The position numbers were made by a program, and so were the translations under genes. Under the pieces are notes generated by a model that was given only the letters and a program-made list of their open reading frames with translations, searched no databases and was not told the DNA's origin. 9,485 nucleotides of DNA from Armatimonadota bacterium (GTDB taxonomy: Bacteria; Armatimonadota; Armatimonadia; Armatimonadales; Armatimonadaceae), in the NCBI GenBank assembly GCA_014380985.1, contig JACMIU010000285.1, positions 1 to 9,485 of the forward strand, given 5' to 3'. Shown here in pieces: positions 6,733 to 9,485 of this stretch (position 1 is the first letter of the stretch; every line of letters begins with the position of its first letter).

Positions 6733-6807
6733 AATCTCCGTTTATCCTGTTCCTAACGGGGTAATCGTCAGGAAGAGGAGATAAGCGGAAACTATACGGC
6801 GTTGTTT
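6719..6807 (-). repeat. 89-bp imperfect inverted repeat/hairpin covering the cas6 translation start
   Basis: The arms are 6719-6754 and 6770-6807, around a 15-nt loop (6755-6769). The outer 11 bp are perfect (AAACAACGCCG with CGGCGTTGTTT). The next 17 positions (6730-6746 with 6780-6796) contain four non-Watson-Crick pairs: 6730/6796, 6734/6792, 6736/6790 and 6741/6785. In minus-strand RNA the first three are G-U wobbles and the last is A-C; in plus-strand RNA the first three are A-C mismatches. The inner part has a two-base bulge (6778-6779), one mismatch (6749/6775) and seven further pairs. The cas6 ATG (6730-6732), its GGAG (6736-6739) and four codons lie in the stem. On the plus strand the hairpin is followed by a T-rich tract (6805-6820), so it could also act as a terminator of plus-strand transcripts; in the clpP direction only TTGTTTT (6718-6724) closes it. 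It fills most of the 88-bp gap between clpP and cas6. Confidence 0.85.
6791..6796 (-). promoter_or_regulatory. Candidate -10 box (TATAGT) for cas6, inside the upstream hairpin arm
   Basis: TATAGT on the minus strand would start a transcript near 6784, about 50 nt before the cas6 ATG. No -35 match is seen 17 nt upstream (AAATAA in an A-rich stretch). The same hexamer lies upstream of tig. Speculative. Confidence 0.3.
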
Positions 6808-6820
6808 GTTTTTTTATTTT

Positions 6821-7408
6821 TCAGCGTTTTTCGCGGGACAGCACCGAATCCACCAAACCGTAGGCGACCGCTTCTTCAGCGCTCATGAAGTAGTCGCGCT
6901 GAATATCTTTTTTGATGCGGTCGAAATCCTGCCCGGTATGCTGTTGCAAAATCCCGGCAACCTCGTCGTTGGTTCGCAAGATCTCCCGCGCCCGAATGTC
7001 AATATCAATCGCCGTGCCTTGAAACCCCGCCGACGCTTGGTGAATCATGATGCGCGAATGCGGGAGCGAATAGCGTTTGCCTTTTGCGCCACCCGCGAGT
7101 AGCACCGCGCCCATCGAAGCGGCGAACCCGACGCAAATCGTGGACACATCACACTTGATGGTTTGCATCGTGTCGTAGATGGCAAACCCCGCATACACCG
7201 AGCCGCCGGGCGAATTGATGTACATATCAATATCGCGGTCGGGGTCGGACTTTTCCAGAAACAACAGTTCGGCGACGATCAGGTTGGCTATCTGATCGTC
7301 CACTTCCTCGCCCAAAAATATGATGCGGTCTTTTAGTAAGCGCGAAAAGATGTCGTATCCGGTTTCGCCCCGTGCCGTCTGCTCTACTACCATGGGAACC
7401 AATGCCAT
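6821..7408 (-). CDS. clpP: ATP-dependent Clp protease proteolytic subunit ClpP
   Basis: A 195-residue serine peptidase, the usual ClpP length. It forms the tetradecameric barrel that degrades proteins unfolded by ClpX or ClpA/C. Visible landmarks: YDIFSRLLKDRIIFLG (18-33), the oxyanion and strand motif YINSPGGSVYAG (63-74), catalytic Ser98 in VGFAASMGA, catalytic His123 in MIHQ, and catalytic Asp172 in RDYFMSAEEA. The short N-terminal propeptide-like segment MALVPMVVEQTARGE precedes the mature start typical of the family. ATG 7408 has AAGGAG 6 nt upstream. tig lies upstream on the same strand, the normal tig-clpP order, but a strong terminator and a separate clpP promoter lie between them. 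The usual downstream partner clpX is absent; cas6 follows after 88 bp. Confidence 0.97.
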   Translation of the reverse strand: MALVPMVVEQTARGETGYDIFSRLLKDRIIFLGEEVDDQIANLIVAELLFLEKSDPDRDIDMYINSPGGSVYAGFAIYDTMQTIKCDVSTICVGFAASMGAVLLAGGAKGKRYSLPHSRIMIHQASAGFQGTAIDIDIRAREILRTNDEVAGILQQHTGQDFDRIKKDIQRDYFMSAEEAVAYGLVDSVLSREKR

Positions 7409-7414
7409 AATCTG

Positions 7415-7420
7415 CTCCTT
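7415..7420 (-). promoter_or_regulatory. Shine-Dalgarno AAGGAG of clpP
   Basis: AAGGAG on the minus strand, 6 nt before ATG 7408. It confirms the clpP start and shows that this organism does use classical ribosome binding sites. Confidence 0.8.
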
Positions 7421-7430
7421 AACACACTTA

Positions 7431-7439
7431 ATTATAGCA
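7431..7439 (-). promoter_or_regulatory. clpP promoter: extended -10 TGCTATAAT
   Basis: A perfect TATAAT (7431-7436) preceded by TGC, the extended -10 motif that can replace a good -35. The -35 position falls inside the tig terminator stem (GCGATT) and is not a match. Transcription would start near 7424, leaving a leader of about 16 nt that contains the Shine-Dalgarno. Confidence 0.65.
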
Positions 7440-7468
7440 AAAAGGGGCGCGAAAATCGCGCCCCTTTT
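7439..7468 (-). terminator. Intrinsic terminator of tig
   Basis: A 12-bp perfect stem (7440-7451 AAAAGGGGCGCG with 7457-7468 CGCGCCCCTTTT) with loop AAAAT. On the minus strand it ends in a run of five T, starting 18 bp after the tig stop codon. It is symmetrical, so it could work in both directions. The T run touches the clpP extended -10 box. Confidence 0.88.
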
Positions 7469-7486
7469 GCCAAGTCTTTTACCCGA

Positions 7487-9058
7487 CTATTCGACGGACG
7501 CGGCTGCTTCCGCTACCGGTGCTTCCGCTTCTTCGTCCGGCACGGTCACTTTCTTCGACCGGCGCGATTTCGGCGCGGATGCTTCAAGGGCGAGCGGTTC
7601 CGCCGCCGTGGAAAGTTCCATGCCCGAATCTTCCGCCGCGTCGGTCGCCGCTTGTGTTGCTTCTTCTAAGGACAGTCCCGCCGCCGCCGCCGCGTTTTGT
7701 CGGTCGGCTAACGCCTCGGCTTCCTCTTCGGCTTCCAATTTCTCGGCTTCCTCGGAAGTCAAGGTGCGCTCGGTGATTTGGGACTGCTCTTTCAAAAAGT
7801 CGAGAATCTTTTTCGTCAACGCTTGGTCTTTGACCTGCGTTAATTGCTCGTTCTTTTCGATAAACGCCCGCATCGCCGCCACCGACGTTTTGCGCCGCTC
7901 GGCTTCGGATGCGATTCGTGCGTCCACGTCCGCATCCTCAACCGTGATACCCTCGGTGCGAGCGACCTCTGCAAGCACCAGCGAGTTGCGAATCCGCTGT
8001 GCCGCCGACAGTGCCATTTCCTGCCCAATTTGCTCGCGGGTTTTGCCGGTCTGCTGGAGGTACTGCTCCACGGTCATGTTCTGCTTTTTGATTTGCTCGT
8101 CGAGTTGCTGGGCGTCCACCTGCATCTCGGCGCGAAGCAACACTTCGGGGAAGTTAATCTGCGAGTTTCGCGCAATCGCCCCGACTAATCGAAACTCCAG
8201 TTCGTTGTCCGCCATTTGTTCCGCCGCTGTGTCAAGTGCCGCCGAAAGAAGCGTTTTCAGTTCTTCCGCCGTTTTAGCGGTCGGATGAACTTTGGTCACG
8301 AACTCCTCGTTCATTTCCGGCAGTTTCTTTTCGCGCAGTTCCTTAATAGTCACGGTGAACGTGGCGCGCTTGCCGCGCATATCTTCGTCGGCGAAATCGG
8401 CGGGGTATAGCGCATCAATCGTCTTGGTTTCACCCACGGTCATGCCGGTCAGCCCATTGTCGAAATCGGCGATATTTTTGCCGATTTCGATAACCGTGGT
8501 TCGCGGCAACGCCATTTCCGGCGAGTCCTGTCCTTCAACGAACGCCATCAAATCGGCAAGCGCGACATCACCGACCGCCGCGCCGCGCTCGGTGACTTCA
8601 GGGTATTCGGCATGACGGGCGCGGAGTTCCTCGATTTGGTCGTCAACGTCTTTTTCGCCGACGATTAAGCGGCGTTTCTCCAGCGCGAGTTGCTTATACG
8701 GTCCGAGGGTGACGACGGGGCGCAAGGGAACAAAGGCGCGGAACACAAAGTCGGCATCCGGTTCCATCGAAACGAACTCAAGCTCCGCTTGCGCGAACGG
8801 CTCGATACCGGTTTCGGCGATAGCGGCTTTGTAGTTCGGTTCGGAAAGTTGCTCTGCCGCTTCCTGCGCGACGCGGGCGGGATCAATGTAGTTACGCGCC
8901 ATCGCCAGCGGTACTTTGCCTTTGCGGAAACCGGGAATTTGCACATTTTTGGCAAACTTCGCGGTGGCTTTTTCCTTCGCAACGGATACGTCGGAAGCGG
9001 GAACGGTCACGATTAGCGCGACTTTACAAGGGTTAATCTGCTCGGTGGTCACCTGCAT
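7487..9058 (-). CDS. tig: Trigger factor (ribosome-associated chaperone and prolyl isomerase) with long C-terminal tail
   Basis: A 523-residue protein counted from ATG 9058. Trigger factor docks at the ribosomal tunnel exit and shields new chains. The ribosome-binding domain (1-120) carries the signature GFRKGKVP (43-50). An FKBP-type isomerase domain follows (about 155-240: GDVALADLMAFVEG, FDNGLTGMTVGETK, ATFTVTIKELREKKLPEMNEEF). The helical chaperone domain runs to about 435 (PEVLLRAEMQVDAQQLDEQI, YLQQTGKTREQI). The last 88 residues are an extra tail rich in Ala and Glu with a basic patch PKSRRSKK (496-503); typical family members are about 430-450 residues long. An in-frame ATG at 9082 would add MYEKVCFV. 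The start MQVTTEQINPCKVALIVTVP matches the family, so 9058 is preferred, with only a weak GAGAAAG 10 nt upstream. A tRNA terminator lies upstream, a terminator and clpP downstream. Confidence 0.95.
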   Translation of the reverse strand: MQVTTEQINPCKVALIVTVPASDVSVAKEKATAKFAKNVQIPGFRKGKVPLAMARNYIDPARVAQEAAEQLSEPNYKAAIAETGIEPFAQAELEFVSMEPDADFVFRAFVPLRPVVTLGPYKQLALEKRRLIVGEKDVDDQIEELRARHAEYPEVTERGAAVGDVALADLMAFVEGQDSPEMALPRTTVIEIGKNIADFDNGLTGMTVGETKTIDALYPADFADEDMRGKRATFTVTIKELREKKLPEMNEEFVTKVHPTAKTAEELKTLLSAALDTAAEQMADNELEFRLVGAIARNSQINFPEVLLRAEMQVDAQQLDEQIKKQNMTVEQYLQQTGKTREQIGQEMALSAAQRIRNSLVLAEVARTEGITVEDADVDARIASEAERRKTSVAAMRAFIEKNEQLTQVKDQALTKKILDFLKEQSQITERTLTSEEAEKLEAEEEAEALADRQNAAAAAGLSLEEATQAATDAAEDSGMELSTAAEPLALEASAPKSRRSKKVTVPDEEAEAPVAEAAASVE

Positions 9059-9106
9059 AACGAAACAAACTTTCTCATACATTTAGAATGGGCGTTTTGG
9101 GTTTGA

Positions 9107-9112
9107 ACTATA
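9107..9112 (-). promoter_or_regulatory. Candidate -10 box (TATAGT) for tig
   Basis: TATAGT lies between the tRNA terminator and tig, with an expected start near 9100. No -35 match is seen at 17-18 nt; that position lies in the terminator stem. Since the upstream terminator is strong, tig needs its own promoter near here. Confidence 0.35.
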
Positions 9113-9122
9113 AAAAAGACAC

Positions 9123-9174
9123 AAAAAAAGGATACCGACGCCGTGTGGTATATTCGGCGACCGGTATCCTTTTT
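9123..9174 (-). terminator. Long-stem intrinsic terminator after the tRNA genes
   Basis: Outer stem 9130-9137 (GGATACCG) pairs with 9162-9169 (CGGTATCC). Inner stem 9139-9143 (CGCCG) pairs with 9155-9159 (CGGCG). The loop is 11 nt. On the minus strand the stem is followed by seven T (9123-9129); five T on the other side make it potentially bidirectional. It lies 15 bp past the 3' end of tRNA-Gly. Confidence 0.88.
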
Positions 9175-9189
9175 AGACGAACCAACAAA

Positions 9190-9261
9190 AGCGGGAAACG
9201 AGATTCGAACTCGCGACCCCTACCTTGGCAAGGTAGTGCTCTACCACTGAGCTATTCCCGC
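9190..9261 (-). tRNA. tRNA-Gly, anticodon GCC
   Basis: A 72-nt gene. Acceptor stem GCGGGAA pairs with TTCCCGC, D arm GCTCAGTGGTAGAGC, anticodon stem-loop TACCTTGCCAAGGTA with GCC at the centre, T arm GCGAGTTCGAATCTCGT, and discriminator T. CCA is not encoded, so it must be added by the nucleotidyltransferase. It reads glycine GGC/GGU codons. It follows tRNA-Leu after 42 bp, presumably on one transcript. Confidence 0.96.
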
Positions 9262-9303
9262 ACACTGTTTTCCTGTACCGCTTTTCCGCCTAAGTAGCGC
9301 GGA

Positions 9304-9385
9304 TGGGCAAGAGGGGACTTGAACCCCTACACCTTGCGGCACCAGATCCTAAGTCTGGCGTGTCTGCCAATTTCACCACTCGCCC
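9304..9385 (-). tRNA. tRNA-Leu, anticodon UAG
   Basis: An 82-nt class II tRNA. Acceptor GGGCGAG pairs with CTTGCCC (one G-T pair), D arm TGGTGAAATTGGCAGACA, anticodon stem-loop CCAGACTTAGGATCTGG (loop CTTAGGA, anticodon TAG), a variable arm around TGCCGCAAGGTG, T arm AGGGGTTCAAGTCCCCT, and discriminator A. CCA is not encoded. The long variable arm is typical of leucine tRNAs. It is the first gene after a consensus promoter. Confidence 0.96.
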
Positions 9386-9416
9386 GTGTTTTCATCGCGA
9401 ACAACTGACAAGATTC

Positions 9417-9445
9417 TTTATAGCACCTTTCCTTATCGTTGTCAA
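9417..9445 (-). promoter_or_regulatory. Consensus sigma-70 promoter of the tRNA-Leu/tRNA-Gly unit
   Basis: TTGACA (9440-9445), a 17-bp spacer, then TATAAA (9417-9422) preceded by TGC. The expected start is near 9410, about 25 nt before the tRNA-Leu 5' end. It is the only near-perfect two-box promoter in the window, fitting a strongly expressed stable RNA. Confidence 0.88.
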
Positions 9446-9457
9446 GAAAACCGCGTC

Positions 9458-9485
9458 AAAAAAAGGGGTAGCCGATTTCTGCTAC
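9458..9485 (-). terminator. Probable intrinsic terminator of the next upstream gene, cut by the window edge
   Basis: GTAGC (9468-9472) pairs with GCTAC (9481-9485) around an 8-nt loop. On the minus strand the stem is followed by CCC and seven T (9458-9464). The stem probably continues with G residues beyond the edge. It would insulate the tRNA promoter from upstream transcription. Confidence 0.6.

Noticed and set aside
6719..6807. Palindrome as a MITE or insertion-sequence end
   Set aside because: No target-site duplication is seen and no second copy exists in the window; kept only as an alternative for the hairpin.
6733..6820. Possible CRISPR repeat or array near cas6
   Set aside because: There is one palindrome only; no direct repeats separated by spacers are seen here or elsewhere in the window.
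7320..8288. 322-residue Ser/Ala-rich open frame on the plus strand
   Set aside because: It is antisense to clpP and tig, has low-complexity composition with no domain, and mirrors the Ala/Glu codons of tig.
9088..9297. 69-residue plus-strand frame containing RDSNSRPLPWQGSALPLSYSR
   Set aside because: This is the well-known spurious translation of the antisense strand of a tRNA gene (here tRNA-Gly) plus a terminator.

Overview
The window (9,485 bp, GC-rich coding sequence) is a stretch of bacterial chromosome made mostly of housekeeping genes. The partial gene at the left edge has the FTLTELLVVI...FPV...TTCLSNTKQ prepilin start that is common in Armatimonadota (and, in variant form, in Planctomycetota). 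With a CFGAC-type primase zinc site and a primary sigma factor lacking the long non-conserved insert, this suggests an Armatimonadota-like or other deep-branching bacterium. That assignment is inference; no 16S rRNA is present.

Layout from left to right: (1) 1-170, minus strand, 5' part of a type IV pilin-like/pseudopilin gene, with a perfect TATAAT only 5 nt before its ATG. (2) 211-708, plus strand, a DinB-fold metalloprotein. (3) 740-2566, plus strand, a protein-kinase-like protein with a membrane hairpin and a C-terminal helix-hairpin-helix-like region. Its stop codon interlocks with that of the next gene. (4) 2563-3885, minus strand, primary sigma-70 factor (rpoD/sigA). (5) 3993-6014, minus strand, DNA primase dnaG. 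(6) 6031-6732, minus strand, a Cas6-family CRISPR RNA endoribonuclease with no other cas gene or CRISPR array in view. (7) 6821-7408, minus strand, clpP. (8) 7487-9058, minus strand, trigger factor (tig). (9) 9190-9385, minus strand, tRNA-Gly(GCC) and tRNA-Leu(UAG) behind a consensus promoter.

The minus-strand block reads tRNA-Leu, tRNA-Gly, terminator, tig, terminator plus clpP promoter, clpP, a large hairpin, cas6, dnaG, rpoD. It joins the usual tig-clpP protein quality-control pair (clpX missing) to the usual dnaG-rpoD pair of the macromolecular-synthesis operon, with cas6 inserted at the junction where rpsU sits in some other bacteria.

The most unusual feature is an 89-bp imperfect inverted repeat (6719-6807). 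Its stem contains a candidate -10 box, the cas6 Shine-Dalgarno-like GGAG, the cas6 start codon and the first codons. Three of the four non-Watson-Crick pairs in its main stem become G-U wobbles only in the cas6-sense RNA, which hints at an RNA-level role. Several genes (pilin, dinB-like, dnaG, perhaps the kinase) have a -10-like box 5-8 nt before the start and no Shine-Dalgarno, which is compatible with leaderless transcripts, whereas clpP and rpoD have classical Shine-Dalgarno sites. No stretch longer than about 130 bases is without an annotated feature.
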